A stretch of DNA of 51,139 bases, taken from NCBI GenBank assembly GCA_023145435.1, contig JAGLDS010000001.1, positions 1 to 51,139 on the forward strand, in the 5' to 3' direction. The notes under the pieces were generated by a model that was given only the letters and a program-made list of their open reading frames with translations, searched no databases and was not told the origin of the DNA. The position numbers and the translations under genes are program-made. This DNA comes from Clostridiales bacterium. Its GTDB lineage: Bacteria; Bacillota; Clostridia; DUPQ01. This document shows positions 43,651 to 51,139 of this stretch, in pieces (position 1 is the first letter of the stretch; each line of letters starts with the position of its first letter).

Positions 43651-44703
43651 ATGAAAAGAGATAGAATAATTGAATTAATTTCTGATTTTAAAAATATAAG
43701 TGTGGCTGTAATAGGTGATTATTTTTTAGATAAGTATTTAATAATTGACACAAAATTAAATGAACCATCCATTGAAACGAAGTTAACTGCATATCAAGTA
43801 ATAAATAAAAGGTTATACCCTGGAGCTAGCGGAACTGTATGTAATAATCTAGCTTCTCTTGGTGTGGGAACTATTTATGCAGTTGGTTTTATTGGAAAAG
43901 ATGGAAATGGATTTGAGTTAAAAAAACAATTAGACAATATTGGAGTTAAAAGAAATTATCTATTTGAAACAAACAAGATGGTTACTCCAACATATATTAA
44001 ACCTATGATGCTAAAAGATGATAAAGAAACTGAAAGTAATAGACAAGATATAAAAAACTTTAAAAAAACAGATAAGATAGTAGAACAACATATTATTGAT
44101 TGTTTAGATGAAGTTTTTAATAATAATGATGCGATTATTGTTTTAGATCAAATGGTTGAAAATAACTTTGGTGTTATTACAACTAAAGTACGAGATAGAA
44201 TAATAAAACTTAGTGCTATTCACAAAGATAAAATTATCTTTGCTGATTCTCGGGCTAGAATTCATCTTTTTAAAGATATATCTATTAAGTGTAATAATTA
44301 TGAAGCATGTAAAGTATTTAATGATAATTTAAAAGGAGAACCTGATTACAAAGAAACACTAATTAGTGGTCAAAAGTTGTATGAAAAGAATAAAAAACCT
44401 ACATTTGTAACAATGGGAAAAGAAGGGATTGTTACCTTTGGCAAAATGGGTATTTTAAAAACTCCCTCTGTCGACGTACCTAGACCGTATGATATATGTG
44501 GAGCAGGAGATTCTGTAACAGCTTCACTAGTTAGCACATTAGCAGCTGGTGGGAATCAAGTAGAAGCTGCTTTTGTTGGTAATGTCGTAGCTGCTATCAC
44601 TATTAGAAAAATTGGCATAACTGGAACAGCTACTTTAAAAGAAGTTTTGCAGACTTATGATGAGTATTTTTATAATGTAAAATACAGAGAGGAATTACTA
44701 TGA
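43651..44703 (+). CDS. PfkB-family kinase, HldE/RfaE N-domain-like
   Basis: This is a 350-residue ribokinase-fold kinase with GDYFLDKYL near the N-terminus, the YPGASGTVCNNLASLG segment and the GAGDSVTAS motif (284-292, base Asp287). This matches the kinase half of heptose-7-phosphate kinase HldE; the adenylyltransferase half is absent. It phosphorylates a sugar or sugar phosphate. Its stop overlaps the next start by 4 nt (ATGA), giving translational coupling. Confidence 0.88.
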   Translation: MKRDRIIELISDFKNISVAVIGDYFLDKYLIIDTKLNEPSIETKLTAYQVINKRLYPGASGTVCNNLASLGVGTIYAVGFIGKDGNGFELKKQLDNIGVKRNYLFETNKMVTPTYIKPMMLKDDKETESNRQDIKNFKKTDKIVEQHIIDCLDEVFNNNDAIIVLDQMVENNFGVITTKVRDRIIKLSAIHKDKIIFADSRARIHLFKDISIKCNNYEACKVFNDNLKGEPDYKETLISGQKLYEKNKKPTFVTMGKEGIVTFGKMGILKTPSVDVPRPYDICGAGDSVTASLVSTLAAGGNQVEAAFVGNVVAAITIRKIGITGTATLKEVLQTYDEYFYNVKYREELL

Positions 44704-45503
44704 AAATTGCATTAGGACAAATTGAATCAAAATTTATGGATATTGCAGCTAATGAATTAAAAATGATAGATATGGTTAAAAAAGCTTCAAAACAAGAAGC
44801 TGATATTATTGTGTTCCCTGAAACATTTTCAACAGGATATAATTTTTCATATATGAAAGATAGAATTAATGAGTTAGGTGAAAAAACCACTAAAACAACT
44901 ATTCCATTAGCTTGTAATTTGGCACAAAAATATAATATTTATGTAATTATTCCAATTATTTATAAACAAAATGAAAAATTATATAATTCTGCTGTTATTA
45001 TTAATAATAAAGGTGATGTAATTAATATATATCATAAAAATCATTTGTGGGATGAAGAAAAAAATTACTTTACTTACGGCAATCATGATTATCAAGTATA
45101 TAATAGCCCATTTGGAAAGTTTGGCGTGATTATTTGTTATGATGTAGACTTTCCTGAAACCTGTCGGACATTGGCTATGAAGGGTGCTGAGGTTATTTTT
45201 GTTCCTTCCGCTTGGGCAACAACCCATAGGAATTTATGGAATGTTTTCTTACCATCAAGAGCATTGGAAAATACTGTGTATATTGCAGGGGTAAATTTAG
45301 TAGGTGATCATGGTGATTTACATTTTTTTGGAGATTCAAAAGTGTTTGATCCAACGGGTGAATTATTAATAACAGCTGGAGAAGATAAAGAGATAGTTCT
45401 TTATTATGATATAGACTTAACAAAAATAGATTCTATAAGAAAAGATTTTCCTTATTTAAAAGAAAGAAGGGCGGGTATAGTCACATGGCCAAAATCTACT
45501 TAA
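44700..45503 (+). CDS. Nitrilase-superfamily amidohydrolase
   Basis: This is a 267-residue C-N hydrolase with the full catalytic triad: Glu41 in VFPETFST, Lys113 in YHKNHLW and Cys146 in IICYDVDFPE. The length fits omega-amidase, N-carbamoylputrescine or related amidases; nothing in the sequence picks one. It overlaps both neighbours (4 nt and 19 nt), so its product is tied to the operon. With a DHS-like enzyme nearby, an amide or amine intermediate is a reasonable inference. Confidence 0.9.
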   Translation: MKIALGQIESKFMDIAANELKMIDMVKKASKQEADIIVFPETFSTGYNFSYMKDRINELGEKTTKTTIPLACNLAQKYNIYVIIPIIYKQNEKLYNSAVIINNKGDVINIYHKNHLWDEEKNYFTYGNHDYQVYNSPFGKFGVIICYDVDFPETCRTLAMKGAEVIFVPSAWATTHRNLWNVFLPSRALENTVYIAGVNLVGDHGDLHFFGDSKVFDPTGELLITAGEDKEIVLYYDIDLTKIDSIRKDFPYLKERRAGIVTWPKST

Positions 45504-46960
45504 ATGAAGATAATTCACATTATTTTTATTCTAGAAAAGAAAAAAGTGGGAATAGAATTGAAATAGAAAATTTTATTAATCAATATAAAGATAGTAATGT
45601 TGAAGTGTTTTTATTATGTCCAAATAGCCAAATCACTAGTTTCAAAAGTGATGTATGGGATTGTTTAGCTGATCGAATTGATGATTATCAAGAATATTTA
45701 ATAAAAAACCCAAATATAAAAGATTGGGTAGATGCAGTACAATCTCTAATTGAGCAAGGGATTGATATATATCAAGAATTTATTGATTTACTCCGTAAAA
45801 TTAATATTAAACCATATATTTCAGTTAGAATGAATGATGTGCATAATGCAGATGACGAAAATGATATTTTACATAGTAATTTCTATAAAGAACATCTAGA
45901 TTATAGAAGAGCTCTATATAGAGATAGAAATTGGGAAGACCGAGAACTTAATTACTTAATTAAAGATGTCCGTGATTATCATATGTTACTAATTAATGAA
46001 TATTTTGAGCGATATGATATTGATGGTATTGAGATTGATTGGATGAGATTTGGTAACCATTTTCCAACAGGTTATGCCGATGAAGGTAGACTTGTGTTAA
46101 ATGAGTTCATGAAAGAAGTAAGAGAAAAAGCAGATAAATATGAAGTAATAAGAGGTCATAAAATTGCGGTTGGCACCCGGTGCCCTGTTAAACCTGAAAC
46201 AGCATTTGATTTAGGTATGGATGCTATTTATTGGGCTAAAAATGGTTACATAGATTTCTTGGTTCCAACACCATTTTGGCATTCTTCTCAAGGAGATATA
46301 CCCATTGAAATGTGGAAATACTTGCTAGATGGAACAGATTGTCTTCTATTACCTGGATATGAAGTGTGTCTACGACCCAACATTTTAGAGATATATAATT
46401 ATGAAAATTCCATAAATAGTTTGGAAACTGTGACAGGACCTGCTTGTTCTTATATTGATAGAGGTGCTGATGCTTTATACTATTTTAACTATATGGATAA
46501 GCAATCTACCATGTATGAAGATGATGATTATGATAACTTTATTAATAAAGTTGGTGACTATGATCAAATGAAGAAACGTATGAAAAGATATGTTGTAACA
46601 TTTAACGACCGAAAACCAGACGGTCTATGGTTAGATGCTATGTTGCCAAAGAAACTGAAGAAAGATCAATTTACAGAATATCGAGTTCATACTGGGAATA
46701 TGGCTGATAAAGAAGAGCAATATATTATTTCATCATTTACTAATGAAGAACAAATTACAAAAAGTGATATAACTGTATATATTAATGGTCACCCTTGTGA
46801 CTTTATGGGAAACTATACTTGTAAAAAGCCATACCCAGATACCAAAATGTATAAATGGAAGGTACCTACTTTTGCCATAAAAAATGGGTACCAGGTAATT
46901 GAATACGTGGCAGCCACCGATAAATTATGTTTAAATTGGGTAGAGATGGTAGTTTATTGA
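45485..46960 (+). CDS. TIM-barrel glycosidase-like protein
   Basis: This is a 491-residue cytoplasmic protein. The segment IDGIEIDWMRF (179-189, acidic Glu183 and Asp185) at a strand end, and PYISVRMND (110-118), resemble GHL10/COG1649-type (beta/alpha)8 hydrolases. The last 120 residues form a beta-sandwich-like module. It is not similar in length to the 674-residue protein at 11436 but occupies the same position after a DHS-like gene. Its start lies inside the nitrilase gene, and its end overlaps the convergent dehydrogenase by 7 nt. Confidence 0.72.
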   Translation: MAKIYLNEDNSHYFYSRKEKSGNRIEIENFINQYKDSNVEVFLLCPNSQITSFKSDVWDCLADRIDDYQEYLIKNPNIKDWVDAVQSLIEQGIDIYQEFIDLLRKINIKPYISVRMNDVHNADDENDILHSNFYKEHLDYRRALYRDRNWEDRELNYLIKDVRDYHMLLINEYFERYDIDGIEIDWMRFGNHFPTGYADEGRLVLNEFMKEVREKADKYEVIRGHKIAVGTRCPVKPETAFDLGMDAIYWAKNGYIDFLVPTPFWHSSQGDIPIEMWKYLLDGTDCLLLPGYEVCLRPNILEIYNYENSINSLETVTGPACSYIDRGADALYYFNYMDKQSTMYEDDDYDNFINKVGDYDQMKKRMKRYVVTFNDRKPDGLWLDAMLPKKLKKDQFTEYRVHTGNMADKEEQYIISSFTNEEQITKSDITVYINGHPCDFMGNYTCKKPYPDTKMYKWKVPTFAIKNGYQVIEYVAATDKLCLNWVEMVVY

Positions 46961-47970
46961 TTCTCACATTCCGCAATTATTTCCATGACTTTTAGGCTAT
47001 CGCTAAGTGGTACGATGGCTTTTTTGTTTTCAATAAAATATTCATAAACCTTATCATAATAAGGAATACTCTTATAATCACTTATAGAAATGGTTTTAGT
47101 AATCCAATTAATCGGTTTTGTGTTATCATATTTTCTACCAGTAGCTGCTAATGATTGTTGCAATTGCAAATCTAACACTGAATGATCTTCATTATATTTT
47201 ATGGTAACTTCATCCTCGGTTATAGTGATAGTTCCTAGTTGCCCATAAATAACCCATTTTGGAAGAGTTATATTACTAGCCATATTAATATCAATATCAT
47301 AAGTTATTTTGTTGTCATCTTGTAAAATAATTTTAACCACATCTTCTGCATCACCAACTGATATAACCTTATTTGTTGTACAACAGATTTTTTTAATTGT
47401 AGGATTAAATACATATAAAATAACATCAATATAGTGGGCTCCATAGTTATATAACATACCACCACCATATTTTTTAAGCGCTTGCCAGTCATTTCTCACT
47501 CGATACAAATGGTTATTGTAATTAACTCTATAAATATCGCCAATTAAATTCATGGATAGAACATCAAGTAAGGCGTTGGTTGTAGCAGAAGTTCTATGTT
47601 GTTGATGTAACATAACTTTTTTACCAGATTTCTGACATGCTTCATAGATTCCTTTTGCTTGTTCTAAATTAATAGCCATTGGTTTTTCTAAAAAAACATC
47701 TTTTCCACTATTAAGAGCATATAGTGTTTGCTCATAATGAAAATTTGTAGGAGAAGCAATTACAATTAAATCGACATCTTCATTGTCAATCATCTGATGA
47801 TAATCTTCATAAATATTTACATCATATACATCTCTAACTTCATATAATCGTTCTTTGTTTTTGTCCATACAAGCAATAACTTGAAACCTATTATCTTTTG
47901 TAGGATCTTGTACATGCCGTGAAAAACCAACTCTACCTAATCCAACAGTTGCAATCTTAATTTTTTTCAT
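46954..47970 (-). CDS. Gfo/Idh/MocA-family oxidoreductase
   Basis: This is a 338-residue NAD(P)-dependent sugar dehydrogenase. The N-terminal Rossmann motif is VGLGRVGFSRH (a variant of GxGxxG). The EKPMAINLEQAK motif carries the catalytic Lys, and GGGMLYNYGAHYIDVIL begins the substrate domain. Substrates in this family are inositols, amino sugars and rare sugars. It is convergent with the operon, with ends overlapping by 7 nt, and has its own promoter facing away from the flavoenzyme gene. Confidence 0.9.
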   Translation of the reverse strand: MKKIKIATVGLGRVGFSRHVQDPTKDNRFQVIACMDKNKERLYEVRDVYDVNIYEDYHQMIDNEDVDLIVIASPTNFHYEQTLYALNSGKDVFLEKPMAINLEQAKGIYEACQKSGKKVMLHQQHRTSATTNALLDVLSMNLIGDIYRVNYNNHLYRVRNDWQALKKYGGGMLYNYGAHYIDVILYVFNPTIKKICCTTNKVISVGDAEDVVKIILQDDNKITYDIDINMASNITLPKWVIYGQLGTITITEDEVTIKYNEDHSVLDLQLQQSLAATGRKYDNTKPINWITKTISISDYKSIPYYDKVYEYFIENKKAIVPLSDSLKVMEIIAECENQ

Positions 47971-47991
47971 AATGGATACCTCGTAGAATCA

Positions 47992-48019
47992 ATTATATCA
48001 AATTTTAAAAGGGTGTAAA
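47992..48019 (-). promoter_or_regulatory. Promoter of the Gfo/Idh/MocA gene
   Basis: On the minus strand TTTACA (48014-48019) and TATAAT (47992-47997) are spaced by 16 bp. It lies back to back with the promoter of the flavoenzyme gene. Confidence 0.7.
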
Positions 48020-48026
48020 GAACTAA

Positions 48027-48073
48027 TTGACAGTAATTGCTTGTATGATATAATCGTATTGGCATATGCTAAT
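48027..48073 (+). promoter_or_regulatory. Promoter and operator of the flavoenzyme gene
   Basis: TTGACA (48027-48032) and TATAAT (48049-48054) are spaced by 16 bp. ATTGGCATATGCTAAT (48058-48073) follows, a near-perfect palindrome over the start site, with two mismatched positions. This looks like a repressor site. Confidence 0.7.
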
Positions 48074-48111
48074 AACACGCAAAAAGCATATAAGAGTAGA
48101 GGAGATAATTA

Positions 48112-49458
48112 ATGAAAACAGAAATATTAATAATTGGGGGAAGTGCTGCTGGTCTAGTTGCTGCAACGACTGCAAAATCATGTAATCAAGGGAAAGGAAT
48201 TACACTTATTAGAAAAGAAGAAACAGTGATGATTCCTTGTGGTATACCTTATATATTTGGCTCAGTAATGACAAGTGAAAAAAACATCCTTCCTGATGCA
48301 GGATTACATAAACTTGGGGTCAATATTATTGTTGATGAAGTAACATCAATTAATAAAGAAGAAAAAAATTGTAAAACAAAAAAAGGTGAAATAATTGAGT
48401 ATGAAAAGTTAATTATTGCAACTGGTTCAAAGCCAGTTAAACCTGAATGGTTAAAAGGGAGAGACCTAAAAAATGTATTTGTAATACCAAAAGACAAAGA
48501 ATATCTTGATTCTTTTCACAAGCAATTAGAAAATTTACATAAAATTGTTATTATTGGCGCAGGATTTATTGGTATTGAAGTAGCGGATGAGTTAAATAAA
48601 ATTGGTAAAGATGTTACTGTAGTTGAAATTTTACCAAGAATATTAGGAGCAGCTTTTGATGAAGTAGTGGCAAATGAAGCAGAGCAATGCCTAATTGACA
48701 GAGGAGTTAAAGTTAATAAAGGGATAGGAATTAAAGAGATTCTTGGGACTGATAAAACAGAAGCAGTACTGTTAAATAATGGCGAAAAAATAGAAGCAGA
48801 TTCTGTTATATTATCACTTGGCTATGTACCAAATGTTGAATTAGCAAAAAAGGCTGGATTAAAACTTAATGAATTTGGATTTATTGAAGTTGATCAGTAC
48901 AGGAGAACAGGTGAACCTGATATTTTTGCAATAGGTGACTGTTCTGAGAAGCGGGATTTTGCTACTGGTAGGCTATCAAAAACTATGCTTGCTTCAACAG
49001 CTTGTGCAGAAGCTAGAGTTGCTGCAATGAATTTATGTAAACTGTCAACTGTACAAACATTTAGAGGAACTATTGGCATCTATTTTACTGCCATAGGTGA
49101 TACAGCATTTGGTGTAGCTGGCTTAAATAAAGCAGTTGCTATAAAAGAAGGATTTGATGTAGTTACTGGTAGTTTTACTGGGATTGATAGACACCCTGGT
49201 AAATTAGAGGATTCTCACAAACAAATGGTTAAATTAATTGTTGCAAGACATAATGGGTTAATTCTAGGTGGTGAGGTAATTGGAGGAAAAAGCACAGGTG
49301 AATTAACAAATGTCATTGGATTTATGATTCAAAACAACATGACTGTTAATGATGTAATTGTATCTCAAATAGGAACACATCCTTTGTTAACAGCTTCACC
49401 TGCAGGATATCCATTAATTAAAGCAGCAGAAATTGTTGCTAAAACATTAAAAAGTTAA
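48112..49458 (+). CDS. FAD/NAD(P) oxidoreductase, CoA-disulfide reductase or NADH oxidase type
   Basis: This is a 448-residue flavoprotein with an N-terminal FAD motif (LIIGGSAAGLVAA), redox Cys43 in MIPCGIPY, the ATGSKPVKP motif and a second dinucleotide motif (VIIGAGFIGIEVADEL). IFAIGDCSE is followed by a C-terminal dimerisation domain. The single active Cys is typical of CoA-disulfide reductase, NADH oxidase/peroxidase and NPSR enzymes. In an anaerobe it would protect against oxygen or maintain thiols. Ribosome site GAGGAGATAATT; terminator follows. Confidence 0.88.
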   Translation: MKTEILIIGGSAAGLVAATTAKSCNQGKGITLIRKEETVMIPCGIPYIFGSVMTSEKNILPDAGLHKLGVNIIVDEVTSINKEEKNCKTKKGEIIEYEKLIIATGSKPVKPEWLKGRDLKNVFVIPKDKEYLDSFHKQLENLHKIVIIGAGFIGIEVADELNKIGKDVTVVEILPRILGAAFDEVVANEAEQCLIDRGVKVNKGIGIKEILGTDKTEAVLLNNGEKIEADSVILSLGYVPNVELAKKAGLKLNEFGFIEVDQYRRTGEPDIFAIGDCSEKRDFATGRLSKTMLASTACAEARVAAMNLCKLSTVQTFRGTIGIYFTAIGDTAFGVAGLNKAVAIKEGFDVVTGSFTGIDRHPGKLEDSHKQMVKLIVARHNGLILGGEVIGGKSTGELTNVIGFMIQNNMTVNDVIVSQIGTHPLLTASPAGYPLIKAAEIVAKTLKS

Positions 49459-49473
49459 AAAAAATACTATATG

Positions 49474-49512
49474 GAGAACAAGATGTATAAATGCATCTTG
49501 TTTTCCTTTTTA
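49474..49512 (+). terminator. Intrinsic terminator after the flavoenzyme
   Basis: AACAAGATG (477-485 of the 49.4 kb block) pairs perfectly with CATCTTGTT (494-502) around an 8-nt loop, followed by a T-rich run. Confidence 0.85.
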
Positions 49513-49560
49513 TTTATTAATTATCATAGTATAGTAATTCTATAAGTGAAGGAGTGTAAT

Positions 49561-50442
49561 ATGCAATTAGCAATAATGACAAATATATTTAGGCAACTTC
49601 CTAATGAAGAGAAACTCATAGATGATATTGAATGTATTAAGCGAGCTTATGATGTTGGATTTAGAGTATTTGATTTTTGTGTAGCATCTATTGGTAAAGG
49701 AGCTTCAAGAATATGTGATGATGATTGGGAACAATATATTGATAATCTGGGTAATCAAGCTAAAAAACTAGGAGTTATATTTAACCAATCTCACATTCCA
49801 TTTAAAAGTGGAGTTGATTATCGATGGGGAAGTGAAGAAGAAAAAGCTTATTTTATGGAGATGACTAAACGTTCAATTATTGCAACTAAGAGATTAGGTG
49901 CTACAAATACTGTTATTCATCCTTCAACAGAAAGTATCAAAACAGAAGGTGACATTGAAGCATCAATAGAATTGAATCATAAATTCCATTCACAAACAAT
50001 TGAATTGTGTTTGAAAAATAATATTAATGTTAATTTTGAAAACCTACCACAATATGGACCAAAACGTCGTTTTGGTTCAACTCATAGTGACTTAATTCAA
50101 TTAGTAAAGTCATATAACGACGATAGGTTTGGGATATGTTGGGATTTTGGACATGGAAATATGAATATGTACGACCAAACGATAGCTATTAAAGCTATTA
50201 GTCCTTATCTTAGAATGACTCATATCCATGATAATCATGGAGAGGGTGATGAACACTTATTACCTTACCAAGGAACAGCAAACTGGACAAAAATTATGGC
50301 TACATTAAAAGAAATTAACTATGAAGGTGATTTCACTTTAGAGTTAATTACAAATTCTAACTTTCCTAATATGTTAAAGGATCAAATTGCTAGTTCCATA
50401 TTTGAAGTAGGAAGCTATTTAGTTGATTTAGCAAACAAATAG
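49561..50442 (+). CDS. Sugar phosphate isomerase/epimerase (xylose-isomerase-like TIM barrel)
   Basis: This is a 293-residue TIM-barrel protein of the AP-endonuclease-2 fold. Metal-ligand segments are visible: NTVIHPST, VNFENLPQ, WDFGHGNM, THIHDNHGEGDEH and FTLELI. These match sugar epimerases/isomerases such as IolE/IolI or tagatose epimerases. The ATG at 49561 is chosen for GAAGGAGTG; the GTG at 49546 lies in that site. Probably part of rare-sugar metabolism with the symporter genes that follow. Confidence 0.85.
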   Translation: MQLAIMTNIFRQLPNEEKLIDDIECIKRAYDVGFRVFDFCVASIGKGASRICDDDWEQYIDNLGNQAKKLGVIFNQSHIPFKSGVDYRWGSEEEKAYFMEMTKRSIIATKRLGATNTVIHPSTESIKTEGDIEASIELNHKFHSQTIELCLKNNINVNFENLPQYGPKRRFGSTHSDLIQLVKSYNDDRFGICWDFGHGNMNMYDQTIAIKAISPYLRMTHIHDNHGEGDEHLLPYQGTANWTKIMATLKEINYEGDFTLELITNSNFPNMLKDQIASSIFEVGSYLVDLANK

Positions 50443-50618
50443 TTGAAATATTATAAATTTATTGTATAATACTACTAAGTAGTATAGAAGTATGGTTAGA
50501 ACAATATTGGGGAAAATTCATAAAAAGGTATATTAATACCCTTTTATATTAGTAATACTACTGATGTGAAAGGTTTTTCTTTTATAAAAATTTGTTCTAA
50601 TAAAAAGGGAGGTTATTT
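50443..50618 (+). promoter_or_regulatory. Promoter and structured leader of the symporter genes
   Basis: TTGAAA (50443-50448) and TATAAT (50465-50470) are spaced by 16 bp. ATACTAC-TAA-GTAGTAT (50469-50485) overlaps the start. The motif AATACTACT recurs at 50554-50562, so GTAGTAT could pair with either copy. TTAGAACAA (50496-50504) is complementary to TTGTTCTAA (50592-50600), enclosing an inner stem (AAAAGGTAT/ATACCCTTTT). GGGAGG follows. The leader is likely folded and could be regulatory. Confidence 0.6.
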
Positions 50619-50795
50619 ATGTTTGGGATTAGTGATGTTGGTATTTGGCTAGCTTATTTGTTATGTGTTATCAGTGCGCTTATTTGTTTAGGTTATGGAA
50701 TTATTAACTGGAATAAAGGCGAAAATGATGAAGCTGAATTAGCAAAAGATGCCAAGTGGGCAAAAGAAGATTTAGAAATTGAAGAAAGTATTTAG
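50619..50795 (+). CDS. Small symporter accessory membrane protein
   Basis: This is a 58-residue protein with one transmembrane helix (about 9-28; WLAYLLCVISALICLGYGII), then NWNKGENDEAELAKDAKWAK and an acidic tail. Small proteins of this layout precede SSS-family symporters in many bacteria and archaea and are annotated as symporter small accessory proteins. Strong ribosome site AAAGGGAGG. The symporter starts 14 nt later. Confidence 0.75.
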   Translation: MFGISDVGIWLAYLLCVISALICLGYGIINWNKGENDEAELAKDAKWAKEDLEIEESI

Positions 50796-50809
50796 GGGGG
50801 GTGAATTAA

Positions 50810-51139
50810 TTGACAGTACAAATTATTGTAATTGTAGTATATTTAGCAATTGTTGCTTATTTAGGATATTTAGGATTTAAAAATACAAAAACTTCCACAG
50901 ACTATTTAGTTGGTGGACGTAAAATCCATCCTATGGTTATGGCATTGTCTTATGGTGCAACTTTTATTAGCACATCAGCTATTGTTGGATTTGGAGGCAT
51001 TGCAGCTCAGTTTGGAGCTAGTCTATTATGGTTAACATTTGCAAATATCTTTTTAGGTATATTTATTGCATTTGTATTTTTTGGCAAGAGAACAAGAAGA
51101 ATGGGTCATAATATTGATGCACATACATTTCCTGAGTTT
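50810..51139 (+). CDS. Sodium:solute symporter (SSS family), 5' part only
   Basis: 110 codons are present before the window ends. It opens with TTG after AGGGGGGGTG. The first helices and the SSS signature region (TDYLVGGRKIHPMVMALSYGA, then FISTSAIVGFGGIAAQFG) are clear. Na+-coupled uptake of a sugar, organic acid or similar solute is expected. It follows the small accessory protein and the sugar isomerase gene. Confidence 0.88.
   Translation, partial: MTVQIIVIVVYLAIVAYLGYLGFKNTKTSTDYLVGGRKIHPMVMALSYGATFISTSAIVGFGGIAAQFGASLLWLTFANIFLGIFIAFVFFGKRTRRMGHNIDAHTFPEF

Noticed and set aside
41302-44703. A full ADP-heptose pathway (GmhA, GmhB, HldE).
   Set aside because: The HAD protein is not GmhB-like in length, the kinase lacks the nucleotidyltransferase half, and no glycosyltransferase genes are present.

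Overview
The window looks like low-GC Bacillota DNA, most likely clostridial. Genes open with strong Shine-Dalgarno sites, TTG and GTG starts are frequent, a Bacillus-type LexA/DinR box precedes a Y-family polymerase, and a DUF1836 protein and a heterodimeric ABC exporter are present. No rRNA, tRNA or CRISPR array was seen. Base composition changes abruptly near 10.47 kb. DNA to the left is moderately AT-rich; DNA to the right is much more AT-rich. This could be horizontal transfer or an assembly join.

Left part (1-10.5 kb): a heterodimeric multidrug-type ABC exporter (minus strand) sits behind a consensus promoter, a 26-codon leader ORF and an intrinsic terminator, which is the layout of a translation-controlled attenuator. 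It is followed by a DUF1836 protein, an SGNH hydrolase, an MGMT-like protein, a membrane-anchored YpmS-like protein, a GNAT-like protein, a GPH sugar symporter and a CE7 acetylxylan esterase.

Middle part (10.5-34.6 kb): a deoxyhypusine-synthase-like (DHS-like) gene, a TIM-barrel glycosidase-like gene and an FAD oxidoreductase that lacks a normal start codon. Next come a MacB-type export system with an unusually long double adaptor, and a divergent two-component system with a CPBP protease. An SOS-controlled Y-family polymerase with a small partner follows. After it lies a one-module NRPS (C-A-T) whose last domain resembles cyanobacterial acyl-ACP reductase, in an operon with a membrane histidine kinase. 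The block ends with a dead IS3-family element, a calcium-type P-ATPase and a HAD phosphatase.

Right part (34.6-51.1 kb): an aconitase-superfamily hydratase, a MATE exporter and an orphan substrate-binding lipoprotein. Then a tight seven-gene operon: ROK repressor, SIS isomerase, HAD phosphatase, second DHS-like protein, PfkB/HldE-like kinase, nitrilase-family amidase and TIM-barrel glycosidase-like protein. It is driven from a promoter covered by a 34-bp perfect palindrome. A Gfo/Idh/MocA dehydrogenase, a CoA-disulfide-reductase-like flavoenzyme, a sugar-phosphate isomerase/epimerase and a small-protein/Na+-symporter pair behind a structured leader complete the window. The right part reads as an uptake and catabolic or salvage programme for an unknown sugar-like compound.

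The best candidates for undescribed biology are the NRPS-reductase/histidine-kinase pair, the DHS-like sugar operon and the leader-peptide attenuator.
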